17,496 bases of DNA from an uncultured Eubacteriales bacterium. Its GTDB lineage: Bacteria > Bacillota > Clostridia > Christensenellales > QALW01. The position numbers were made by a program, and so were the translations under genes. Where the stretch lies: positions 1-17,496 of the forward strand of contig URIR01000039.1 of assembly GCA_900547955.1 (NCBI GenBank). Reading direction: 5' to 3'. Positions 1 through 7,341 of this stretch are shown here, one piece after another. The number at the start of each line of letters is the position of its first letter. The stretch's first letter is position 1. A model generated the notes under the pieces. It worked only from the letters and a program-made list of their open reading frames with translations, was not told the DNA's origin and searched no databases.

Positions 1-79
1 CTATCCCCAGCTCCACCGCCTTATTCTTTAATTTACTCTTGTCAGCCTGTATGCGAGCTAACTGTTCTGAAACGCTCAT
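1..79 (-). CDS. Start of a small tail-region gene, cut off by the window edge
   Basis: Only the first 26 codons are visible; they read MSVSEQLARIQADKSKLKNK followed by AVELGI, and the gene runs off the left edge. A strong Shine-Dalgarno sequence (GGGAGG at about 89-94) precedes the ATG at 79, which decides the start. It begins 15 bases after the fibre gene stops, so it belongs to the same operon. The visible part is charged and helical, like the N-terminus of short coiled-coil tail or baseplate proteins that often follow fibre genes in Clostridia phages. The function cannot be told from so short a piece. Confidence 0.6.
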   Translation of the reverse strand, partial: MSVSEQLARIQADKSKLKNKAVELGI

Positions 80-94
80 TTTCTTTTACCTCCC

Positions 95-1414
95 TTATAT
101 CGTCTCTAACAATGCCTCAATATTGCCCACTACGTTGTATACCCCGCCTGAAGTAATTGGCCGAGTATCCCCCTCTATCGCTTCATCAGTTGTAGTAACC
201 GATATAGCTCCGTTAATAATGGATATATTATCGCCCTCTGTATAATTCACACCGCCCTGTGAGCCAAAAAGCCCCGCCTGCGGCATCTCTGCATCAGTTA
301 CAGCGACAAACCAGAACGCCGTCACATCAAGCCAATTGGAAGGTGTAAATTGTCCGCCCGGAGTAGCGGCGGCTGTAGTAATCCATACCTTATTGCCTGC
401 GCTCATTCCTGAAGCGGGAGCAGTTATTATATATGAGTCTCCCTGAATTGTAGTCGCCGCCGTACTGACCTGTCCTATTGCCCAGGTTACATTACCCAGT
501 ACCTCAGGCAAATTAATAACTACAGAGGCGGCTACCTTGCCCAGCTGACCTCCCCCGCGGCCCCACGCTAAAATAAATGAGCCGCTTTGCACATAATACC
601 CGGTCACATTACCCAGAACTGTTTCCCCCTGCTGAAGCGTCCAGCCTTCCATGACAGTTATACCCGCGCCCTCTATTACATTGCTAAGGCTTCCTATGCT
701 TTTCCAGTTGTCAACCGCCCAGATATATATCTCGTTATTTTCCGAAGTACCCACGGCATATGCATCGCCATCCTGTCCAGTCGGATGCGCCATTTTTAAA
801 TCTTCAATGCTGGCATAAATGTCTTTTATTATAAATCCTGCCGGCCCGCGCAAGTTTGCCTTGCTGTAAGAAGTTTCACCCTCCTGACGTATCCCAAGAA
901 CCGACATGCTTCCGTCGTCAGCCTTAAACCATCCGTATTCAATGGATTTACCGTCAAAATCACCGTTCTGTGCGCTTTGAGATAATTCCTCTGCAATCTC
1001 TTGCGCTTCGGACGCGGCGGCGGTAATCTGCTCTACAAGGCTGGGCGTTGCCTCTCCGGCATTATCCGCCTCCTCCGTTCCTGTTCGCCTTATCTCCAGC
1101 GGATGCATTCTCGCCACAGTAGCCCTTATATAATTATCCCCTCCGGATGCTCCTGCGACACCGCGGACGGTAACGCTTAATCGGCCCGGCTGAGCCAGAA
1201 CCTCATAGGGTACTTGACATTCTCCCGAAGTCGATAACGCCTGCGCGATATTTACACCCGAGCTTATATTCTCAAAATACGCCGTTTTTGAAAGTCCCGT
1301 CCAATCCTCTCCAAAAACAAAAGCGGCCCAAACGAAATTAACCGCTTCGGCCGCTAATACCTCTCTGTTGAGGCAAATTATGCTTTGACCATCTACTTTA
1401 AAATTAAGCTTCAT
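95..1414 (-). CDS. Probable tail fibre / receptor-binding protein (439 aa)
   Basis: Probably a virion surface protein for host attachment. Three parts can be seen. Residues about 1-110 form an N-terminal domain with the pattern DWTGLSKTAYF and CQVPYEVL, which I recognise from the start of many Clostridia prophage tail and baseplate proteins; it likely anchors the protein to the particle. A short Ala/Glu-rich helix (about 128-150) and a tiny collagen-like GPAG piece follow. Residues about 200-245 contain PTGQDGDAYAVGT and a YIWAVDNWKSIG stretch, a small beta module common in phage fibres. The C-terminus has GDTRPITSGGVYNVVGNIEA, a tail-fibre ending seen in related prophages. The ATG directly follows the TAG stop of the giant gene, with AAGGAGAG upstream, which points to coupled translation. 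The receptor is unknown. Confidence 0.7.
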   Translation of the reverse strand: MKLNFKVDGQSIICLNREVLAAEAVNFVWAAFVFGEDWTGLSKTAYFENISSGVNIAQALSTSGECQVPYEVLAQPGRLSVTVRGVAGASGGDNYIRATVARMHPLEIRRTGTEEADNAGEATPSLVEQITAAASEAQEIAEELSQSAQNGDFDGKSIEYGWFKADDGSMSVLGIRQEGETSYSKANLRGPAGFIIKDIYASIEDLKMAHPTGQDGDAYAVGTSENNEIYIWAVDNWKSIGSLSNVIEGAGITVMEGWTLQQGETVLGNVTGYYVQSGSFILAWGRGGGQLGKVAASVVINLPEVLGNVTWAIGQVSTAATTIQGDSYIITAPASGMSAGNKVWITTAAATPGGQFTPSNWLDVTAFWFVAVTDAEMPQAGLFGSQGGVNYTEGDNISIINGAISVTTTDEAIEGDTRPITSGGVYNVVGNIEALLETI

Positions 1415-4400
1415 CTATGGCTCTCTCTCCTTCCCCATATATTCGCGCGCATATTCATTAGTAATACGCTCCAAAATATTCTCTTTGGCCTTCTTCAGCC
1501 TCTTTGCCTTGCTTTCCAAATTGCCGCCTCCCGAAAGAATATCATCATATTCGGCATATATCTCCTGGCTTGCCCTAACATACAGTTCTATATAATCCTC
1601 GTATGAAAGCGCCGTCTTTTTGTCGCCCGGCAAGGTTATTTCGGCCTTAGGCTTTATAAAAGGCAAAATATCATTATCCCGGCTGCCGTCCTTCTTTAGG
1701 ACTTTCTCATAAACTTCCAATAGTTCGTCCGTCATATACGAATCGGTAGACATAAACTCCTGCAAAAGCGCCGCTGAGTTAAATTTAATGTCCCTCGCTG
1801 TCTGCGCGTCGCTTTCCCTGGCTATTCCGTTCAATTCCGAAAGAATAGCGCTCATACTCTGATGCCGTGCTTTTTGCATTGCATATTCCGTGTTTTCAGG
1901 ATAAGACGTAGCCTTAACCGTCCATGAATTACGCTCATTATAAAAACGGGTAACTACATCATTGCTGTATGCCGAATCGGCAATGGCCTGCCGCCCTAAA
2001 CCAAAAGACCAGTCTTTGCTCTCGGCAGTAACTGCCGCCAAAACTCTGTGCAGACCGCCAAAATAATTGCTGAATAAATGGTCAAGCTGCTTAGGAGAAA
2101 TATTAAAAAATCCTCCGATATACTTTGCTATGGCCGTAGTGCTTTCATCATACTGCAGCCTGTCCTCTAAATTTTCCATAGAAGAAGGTACTATGGGACT
2201 GCCCTTAAAATCTTCATTTATAGCAAGCTCAACAAAACTCCCTATAATAGAATCTCTCACAGGCGCCGTTAATACAGTTTCAATATTATTGAACTCAGTA
2301 GGCAGCCCCGGCGGCAAAAACATTTGAGCCGTATATTCGCCAAAATTATAAAAAGCGTCCGAATTCTCCATAAATACCGCCTCTGCGGTACGCTCAACCA
2401 GAGAGTTAAGCCAGGCCAATTCGCGCGCCTTTGGTATCTTGATGAATTTACCGTTCCCCATAGAAAAGCAAAAGAAATTATTCTTATTATATGTGCTTAA
2501 GGTCTTATACTCCTCCTCTTGATTATTCAGCCAAACCAGCGCAAGCTGTATTACAGCTAAAACCGCCGCGCTAACGGTGCTTTTTATAAGAAAGCTTTTT
2601 CTCTTATTGGCATCGGTCATTACCCGGCTTAATTTATACAGTCCCTGAACCGCCGCGTTAAAATAAGGTATAATCTGATTAAGTACTCTGCCCTCGGTTC
2701 CCGAAAGCTTAAAATTAACCGTCAGGTCGGCCGCCTCCAGCACAGCGTCTATATTACTTGCTCCGCCCGCCCTTTGACGCTTAAATTCGGCCAGCCGCGG
2801 CGCCGTCTCAACCGCGCCTATTAAGGCGTCCATTTTCGATAGCCCCATATGCGCCAAAGCTACTACCTTCTTAAAGCCTCTTTCCACCTGCACAGGGTTC
2901 TGCTTATACATGCGCGTCAAAACGTCCTTAAGCTGCTTAGGCCGCGCCACATCGCCCGAATACAACCCTCCGGCCGCCTGATACTGTTTATAAGCCTCGG
3001 ACTTTTTGCGTATGTCGTTAAATGCGCTTAGCAGATTTTTGCTGTATTCCAGCAAACCCGCCTGAGAATATTTCCAGCCCGTTGCAAAATCCCGGAAGAA
3101 GTTAGAGTTTGCAAAAAAGGGATTAAGGCCGGTTGTAAAGGTTTTAAAAGCGCGCGTTATCTTGCCCATGAACTCAATTATCATAGGCAGCTGCTTGGGA
3201 GAAAGCGCCGTAAGCGCAGTAAGCAGTTCCGCGTCTTTAATTTTGAAATACCGCGCCTTTCCATCCTGCATAACCCGCACTATATCCTGGTCCTGAAACG
3301 GGCTGACGGCATATTCTGTTATTGTATCCCCTAAAATATCCTCAAAAACAGCCTTTGCGTCCTCTTTGGAAAGCTTTTCATCACTAAACCTGTCCGCCAG
3401 TTTATTTATAGCGCCCTGAGTGCTGACAGAATGGCGCGCCATATCGGGCGTAACCTGTTCCAGAAAAAGCCCCATGCTGTCCGCAGAATCATATTCCTTA
3501 GCCAGCTGCTGGAGCACAGCGTTTTTCATGGAAGCGGATACCAGCATATTAGTCTGCATTACAATGTTTTCAATAGGGTTATATATTTCAGCCCCGCTGC
3601 CCTTTAAGTTTTTTATAGGCGCGCGCTGATTAGCAAAGCCCGCCTTTTTGCCCGCGCGCGGAGTTTTCCCCTCAAGATATCTGTGAAAAGGCACATAATC
3701 GGGATACATGCTTTGCAGCTTATTGTATAGCTCTTCGCTGATAAGCCCGTTTTTTACACCGTGATGCCACAGCATATTGCGCTGATATTCGTATACCCTG
3801 CCCGCCGCTTCAGCAAATTCGGGATGCTTCTTTTCATATCTTTGTATCTGCCTCTTTAAAGCCGCTGGGTCGTTTAATTTATCATCCGCAAAAACCCGCT
3901 TATCATTAGATACGACCTCTAAAGCGTGTCTATCCCTTAAATACAGGTTAAAGCTTTCCATATCCTGAGGCTTTATTTTTTCCAGCGCTTCAGATAAGGA
4001 TTCTCCTACTATATTTCCCTGGTAATCCGAAACGCCGTTAAAGAGCATGCTCTCAACGGTAGAAGCTGCGTTCAAAGAATACAGCGCCGCCTTATATGTC
4101 GTCATATCCCCTGTATAGCCGCCGTCCCGCGCCGCGCCGTCCACCCGCTTTAAATATGAATAGCTGTCTACCCATTTGCGCTGGAACTCAACCTGGAATT
4201 TTTCCAGTCTGTCCGATACCGGCATATGCTCAGGGTCTAACCGGCTTTTGAGGCCCCGCGCATATCTTAGCGGCAAATCGGCGCTCATATATGCGTTTAC
4301 TTTACGGGCTATCCTGTTTAAATCCTCAAGCGCCTGCTCGCCGTTAGGCCCTTTCCGTATGGCCTCAACAGCGTCAAAATAAAAGTCCCTGTAATTAACG

Positions 4401-7315
4401 GCAGCCTGTCCTCTTGAGCTTAAATAACTGCGTATAAATTCTGCTACCGCCTCGCCCCGCTGTTCGCTAGGCTTATATTGCGCTGCAAAATTCGGGTCCA
4501 TCATATTAACGGCGGTTTGTATACTCTTAAGCTTGCTGAGGCCGTATTGCTTATCCAGATGATGGCCCAGCTCGTGCGAAATGGTAGGCAGCGCGTTTGT
4601 CACCTGCACCCGCACTACCTCATCCTTGACCTTATACACGCCGTTAGCGTTAATATATCCAACTTTGCCCGTATTAATAGGCAAATTAAAGGAACGGCTG
4701 ATATCGCGCACTATATCTCCTACGTCTTCCACGGCCTCCCGGTTATTACGGTCCAAAGAAGCCGTCCAGCGTTCTGGCGACTGCCTGTACCGCGGACTGG
4801 ACTGGTCTCGCTTGGTCTCGCTGCTTGTGTTCTCCCGTCTGGTTTGCGATGTATTTTGCCCTTGATTTTGCCGATTGCCTGAACTTCCTGCAATATCCGC
4901 TCCGCCGCTTGCATTTCCGCCGCCGTTTGAATTGGGATTTTCCCCAGATTGCGATGCCTTTAAGCGCTCTATCTGCTCATCCCGGTACTGCATAGCCGAA
5001 TCATAATCGGGAAAAAGAGGAATTTTGCTAAAATCATATTCCGGATAATTACCTATTTTAGAGGCAACTGTCTCAGCGCTTTCTCCGTTATGCATCCAGA
5101 ATATTATGTACGGTTCTTTAAATTTAGCATAATCCCAGTCAGAGGGGGCAAATTCGCGGTTAAAGGCGCAGCGGGAAACTGGGATAAAGCCATGTCCAGC
5201 ATACATACGGGATAACCAACCATCAAAATTATCCAATTTTATTCCGCCGTTTTCTATAGCTGTAAGCAGTATAGAGGATACTGCTCCTTTAGCTGAGCTT
5301 TCTGGATTCTTAAAAACCGACACTATATCCCCGTCCGGAGTAACCGCGACCCCTACATTGCCGTTATCCCCAGTCAGCAGCAGCATATCTCCATATTCCT
5401 CTACTGTATGCTGCGCCACATATGCCCCGTGTTTATTGCCCTGCTTTGCTCTTCCGATATCACTATAAAAAGAAGCCGGGCTTTCGCTCGGCTTTAATTC
5501 CACATATGTCTTTCCCTTCCGGGATAATTCCTGTTTTATTTGGTCGCTTAGAGCCAGAACTCCAGCTCTTCTACTATCTTTTCGTCCGTAATGCCCGGAA
5601 AATCCATTCTCCACCCCTTTATAAGATATTGTGCCAGCTGGTCGTCCTTGTATTCCGGCATCTCCTCCGGCTTCAATTTCATTTCGCTGGTTTGAGAAAG
5701 ATTGTTGACCGTTTGCGCTATTTGATTCATATTGTAAAGTCCCTTCCCCATTATTTAATATATCAATATTTTCTGCAGAATCTATATTGTGTTGCTGTTC
5801 GCTTAAAGGCAGAATTCCAATCCTTCTACTATCATTTCGTCCGGCCAGTCCGGAAACCGTTTTCGCCATGCTGCGATTAGTTTCTGTGCCAGCTGGTCGT
5901 CCTTGTACTCCGGCATCTCCTCCGGCTTCAGCGATTGGACGCGCTCGGTCTGCAGTATTTTGTTGACTGCCTGAGCTATCTGATTCATAATTAACACCTC
6001 TATTAATATTATAATTCCTATCTGCCCTAACGTCAATACCAGACTGCTCATTTGGAACAGAATTAACGCCCGAATCATCACCTGCCGCATGGGAATCCAT
6101 ATAGCCCTTAAACAGCTTTTCATGCTTAGCCTGCCACGAATCCACGTCCTTCTGCTCCATAAGGCCATACTTAACTAAATCGTCGTTTAGCAGCTTATTA
6201 AGCTGCAATATAGCTTCGGGCTCAACTGGATTCCCTTCGGCCGCCAGGCGCGAATATTCGCGCGCCACCTGTTTAGCCTGGCTCAATTCGGGCAGCACCT
6301 CCGCCTTAAACGCCGCGTCGGCAAACACCTTTTGAACATCGCTAAGCTTATTGTACCTGGACGCCGATATACCGTTATTAACAGCCGCAGCGCCTCCCCC
6401 GGCCACCGCGCCCAACAGGCTGCCTGTAAAAAATCCCGTCCATAAATCCTGAAGCTCAATCTGCGCGTCAGGGTCCAGCCCTGTAATCTGTTTAAGCGCC
6501 GTATCAGCAGCAGTACCGTAAATTTCCTCCAGGCCTTCGTCTATCCCGGATTTCAAAACGCTTTTAAGCGTGTTTTTAAGCGCGCTTTCCCCCATATTTT
6601 TAACGGCCGTCAAGCCCGCCTTGCTTCCCACGCCTCCTATGGATTCAATAGCGGTTTGGACTGCGGCGTTGGGCAGAGCATATCCCCATGCGCTGGCGGC
6701 ATCCCCTGTCTGCTCGTAAGCCTCTCCGTAAGAAGAACCAAAGCCTTCAGCCGCCTTTTCGCCCAAATATGCAGCCGTTCCTACACCGGGAATAAAGGAT
6801 AGAGGCAAGGTCGCGGCAAAATTAGTTGCGCTCTGGATTAGCTGATTAGTGGGCACGCCTGCAATTTCCCCGCCCTTAGTGCGCTGCAGAATCTCCGAAA
6901 GCTGCGCGTCATTTGTTTTCCTTCTGTTAAGCTCTGAAACTGATGAATTATCCCCTAAAAGAGCAGATGAAGCAATACCTAAATCCCTTAACGTATTTAC
7001 GGCTCCGATACGTATATTTTCGCCAAGATGGCTTTTATCAGCAACAAGGTCATTTTCATATTGCTCAATTTTGCTCGGGTCTGACAAAAGCTGTTTAAAG
7101 GTCTCCCTATCTAAATCAGGCGCATAATAGGAATTTAGCAAATAATCCTTAACAGTATTAAGCTGCGCTTTTCTTTCCCGTTCGGCCAGCTTGCTTTCAA
7201 AATAGGCTAATCTGTCTGGACTTCCAGCCAGATAATCCATCTGTTTATCTGTAAGCTTGGACGAATAGCCCTTTTCGGATAAATAAGCTTTAATTTTATC
7301 GGAATTTTCGCTCAT
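1415..7315 (-). CDS. Giant polyvalent virion protein with zinc-peptidase motif (1966 aa)
   Basis: Probably an internal virion protein ejected into the host with the DNA. Visible parts in order: a charged helical N-terminus; a hydrophobic, Gly/Ala-rich region (about 155-320) that could be membrane-active; an Asn/Gly/Ser-rich linker with two tandem repeats (about 420-600); a domain at about 610-745 with GVAVTPDGDIVSVF and a later GFIPVSR, resembling the GNAT-like domain of phage polyvalent proteins; a second low-complexity linker (about 786-850); a zincin motif, HELGHH at 914-919, with a possible third ligand in EAVAEF (955-960); long helical regions; NPFFANSNFFRDF (about 1398-1410), typical of LPD38-type domains; and one transmembrane segment (about 1579-1598). 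GGGAGG precedes the ATG. Its size and its place between a virion protein and the fibre gene fit an ejection protein. The protease target is unknown. The first linker overlaps the nested ORFs described separately. Confidence 0.75.
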   Translation of the reverse strand: MSENSDKIKAYLSEKGYSSKLTDKQMDYLAGSPDRLAYFESKLAERERKAQLNTVKDYLLNSYYAPDLDRETFKQLLSDPSKIEQYENDLVADKSHLGENIRIGAVNTLRDLGIASSALLGDNSSVSELNRRKTNDAQLSEILQRTKGGEIAGVPTNQLIQSATNFAATLPLSFIPGVGTAAYLGEKAAEGFGSSYGEAYEQTGDAASAWGYALPNAAVQTAIESIGGVGSKAGLTAVKNMGESALKNTLKSVLKSGIDEGLEEIYGTAADTALKQITGLDPDAQIELQDLWTGFFTGSLLGAVAGGGAAAVNNGISASRYNKLSDVQKVFADAAFKAEVLPELSQAKQVAREYSRLAAEGNPVEPEAILQLNKLLNDDLVKYGLMEQKDVDSWQAKHEKLFKGYMDSHAAGDDSGVNSVPNEQSGIDVRADRNYNINRGVNYESDSSGSQQNTADRARPIAEAGGDAGVQGRPAGTETNRSMAKTVSGLAGRNDSRRIGILPLSEQQHNIDSAENIDILNNGEGTLQYESNSANGQQSFSNQRNEIEAGGDAGIQGRPAGTISYKGVENGFSGHYGRKDSRRAGVLALSDQIKQELSRKGKTYVELKPSESPASFYSDIGRAKQGNKHGAYVAQHTVEEYGDMLLLTGDNGNVGVAVTPDGDIVSVFKNPESSAKGAVSSILLTAIENGGIKLDNFDGWLSRMYAGHGFIPVSRCAFNREFAPSDWDYAKFKEPYIIFWMHNGESAETVASKIGNYPEYDFSKIPLFPDYDSAMQYRDEQIERLKASQSGENPNSNGGGNASGGADIAGSSGNRQNQGQNTSQTRRENTSSETKRDQSSPRYRQSPERWTASLDRNNREAVEDVGDIVRDISRSFNLPINTGKVGYINANGVYKVKDEVVRVQVTNALPTISHELGHHLDKQYGLSKLKSIQTAVNMMDPNFAAQYKPSEQRGEAVAEFIRSYLSSRGQAAVNYRDFYFDAVEAIRKGPNGEQALEDLNRIARKVNAYMSADLPLRYARGLKSRLDPEHMPVSDRLEKFQVEFQRKWVDSYSYLKRVDGAARDGGYTGDMTTYKAALYSLNAASTVESMLFNGVSDYQGNIVGESLSEALEKIKPQDMESFNLYLRDRHALEVVSNDKRVFADDKLNDPAALKRQIQRYEKKHPEFAEAAGRVYEYQRNMLWHHGVKNGLISEELYNKLQSMYPDYVPFHRYLEGKTPRAGKKAGFANQRAPIKNLKGSGAEIYNPIENIVMQTNMLVSASMKNAVLQQLAKEYDSADSMGLFLEQVTPDMARHSVSTQGAINKLADRFSDEKLSKEDAKAVFEDILGDTITEYAVSPFQDQDIVRVMQDGKARYFKIKDAELLTALTALSPKQLPMIIEFMGKITRAFKTFTTGLNPFFANSNFFRDFATGWKYSQAGLLEYSKNLLSAFNDIRKKSEAYKQYQAAGGLYSGDVARPKQLKDVLTRMYKQNPVQVERGFKKVVALAHMGLSKMDALIGAVETAPRLAEFKRQRAGGASNIDAVLEAADLTVNFKLSGTEGRVLNQIIPYFNAAVQGLYKLSRVMTDANKRKSFLIKSTVSAAVLAVIQLALVWLNNQEEEYKTLSTYNKNNFFCFSMGNGKFIKIPKARELAWLNSLVERTAEAVFMENSDAFYNFGEYTAQMFLPPGLPTEFNNIETVLTAPVRDSIIGSFVELAINEDFKGSPIVPSSMENLEDRLQYDESTTAIAKYIGGFFNISPKQLDHLFSNYFGGLHRVLAAVTAESKDWSFGLGRQAIADSAYSNDVVTRFYNERNSWTVKATSYPENTEYAMQKARHQSMSAILSELNGIARESDAQTARDIKFNSAALLQEFMSTDSYMTDELLEVYEKVLKKDGSRDNDILPFIKPKAEITLPGDKKTALSYEDYIELYVRASQEIYAEYDDILSGGGNLESKAKRLKKAKENILERITNEYAREYMGKEREP
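5467..5494 (-). terminator. Terminator-like hairpin inside the giant gene
   Basis: Read on the minus strand, AAGCCGAGC pairs with GCCCGGCTT (plus-strand 5473-5494) across a GAAA tetraloop, with one A-C mismatch in a nine-position stem. CTTTTTA follows at once (T-run at 5467-5471). This is the layout of a factor-independent terminator. It sits 54 bases after the stop of the downstream nested ORF, where a terminator for that unit would be expected. It is also coding sequence of the giant protein (roughly ELKPSESPASFY), so chance is possible. Ribosomes translating the giant gene would be expected to keep it from folding. Confidence 0.4.
5548..5730 (-). CDS. Nested out-of-frame ORF, second copy (60 aa)
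   Basis: This ORF lies wholly inside the giant gene in another frame, its codons starting at the second position of the giant gene's codons. It starts MNQIAQTVNN and contains LKPEEMPEYKDDQLAQ and KIVEELEFWL. It is a paralogue of the copy at 5803-5988: the start motif, the central block and the TAA stop position all match, with 31 of 42 residues identical from LKPEE to the end. The ribosome-binding site is weaker than in the other copy (GGGGAAGGGAC upstream), and the promoter spacing is lost through a 12-base length difference. A start seven codons upstream (ATG at 5751) is possible but has no clear ribosome-binding site. I do not recognise the family. It may be a second cistron or a decaying duplicate. 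Confidence 0.35.
   Translation of the reverse strand: MNQIAQTVNNLSQTSEMKLKPEEMPEYKDDQLAQYLIKGWRMDFPGITDEKIVEELEFWL
5630..5675 (-). repeat. Direct repeat, copy 2 of the 46-bp core
   Basis: This 46-base segment matches 5885-5930 at all but one base and lies exactly 255 bases from it. The mismatch (5653 against 5908) is silent in the nested frame (Glu GAA against GAG) and changes Ile to Val in the giant frame. The core belongs to a longer, more diverged tandem duplication of about 85 codons in the giant protein's first linker. Confidence 0.85.
5803..5988 (-). CDS. Nested out-of-frame ORF with its own promoter and RBS (61 aa)
   Basis: This ORF reads MNQIAQAVNKILQTERVQS, then LKPEEMPEYKDDQLAQ, then a Trp/Pro-containing helical tail ending EMIVEGLEFCL. 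It lies inside the giant virion gene in a shifted frame. GAGGTG stands seven bases (TTAATTA-type spacer) before the ATG region, and a near-consensus promoter lies just upstream, so the internal ATG at 5988 is preferred over the longer open frame reaching 6168. The sequence looks like a real protein: regular hydrophobic spacing, mixed charge and no low complexity, whereas the giant frame here reads as a Gly/Ser/Asn-rich linker. The paralogue at 5548-5730 keeps 74% identity over the aligned 42 residues, against about 60% for the giant frame. No known family is recognised. A role in defence, immunity or host control would be speculation. Confidence 0.5.
   Translation of the reverse strand: MNQIAQAVNKILQTERVQSLKPEEMPEYKDDQLAQKLIAAWRKRFPDWPDEMIVEGLEFCL
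5885..5930 (-). repeat. Direct repeat, copy 1 of the 46-bp core
   Basis: Partner of 5630-5675, with one mismatch in 46 bases. In the nested frame it encodes most of LKPEEMPEYKDDQLAQ. In the giant frame it encodes EAGGDAGVQGRPAGT. Near-perfect identity here, with much weaker identity on both sides, fits either constraint on both frames or recent gene conversion. Confidence 0.85.
5995..6000 (-). promoter_or_regulatory. Ribosome-binding site of the 61-aa nested ORF
   Basis: GAGGTG on the minus strand, followed by TTAATT and the ATG at 5988. Sequence and spacing match the other ribosome-binding sites in this window. This site picks the start of the nested ORF. The second copy at 5730 has only a weaker purine run. 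Confidence 0.55.
6008..6036 (-). promoter_or_regulatory. Near-consensus sigma-70/sigma-A promoter inside the giant gene
   Basis: On the minus strand, TTGACG (6036-6031, five of six bases matching TTGACA) is followed by exactly 17 bases and then TATAAT (6013-6008, a perfect match). Transcription would start near 6001, directly before the GAGGTG ribosome-binding site of the 61-aa nested ORF, giving a short leader of about 13 bases. No TG extension precedes the -10 box. The region is AT-rich because the giant protein has an Asn/Tyr-rich linker here, so chance remains possible, but the placement is right for the nested ORF. Confidence 0.5.
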
Positions 7316-7341
7316 TTATTATAACCTCCCAAAATAAAAGC

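Noticed and set aside
4720..4914. A 64-aa alternate-frame ORF (MQAAERILQE start) in the second linker of the giant gene
   Set aside because: It looks helical at first but soon becomes Arg/Thr-rich and unstructured. It has no paralogue, no clear Shine-Dalgarno sequence beyond a GGCGG run and no promoter. Likely a by-product of the low-complexity linker.
5989..6168. N-terminal extension of the 61-aa nested ORF to 121 aa
   Set aside because: The frame is open, but the ribosome-binding site and promoter point to the internal ATG at 5988, and the paralogue has the same start motif there. The upstream part resembles a shadow translation.
7318..7323. TATAAT on the minus strand just before the giant gene
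   Set aside because: It lies between the Shine-Dalgarno sequence and the start codon. The hexamer 17 bases upstream (TTTGAG) is poor and a transcript starting there would lack the ribosome-binding site.
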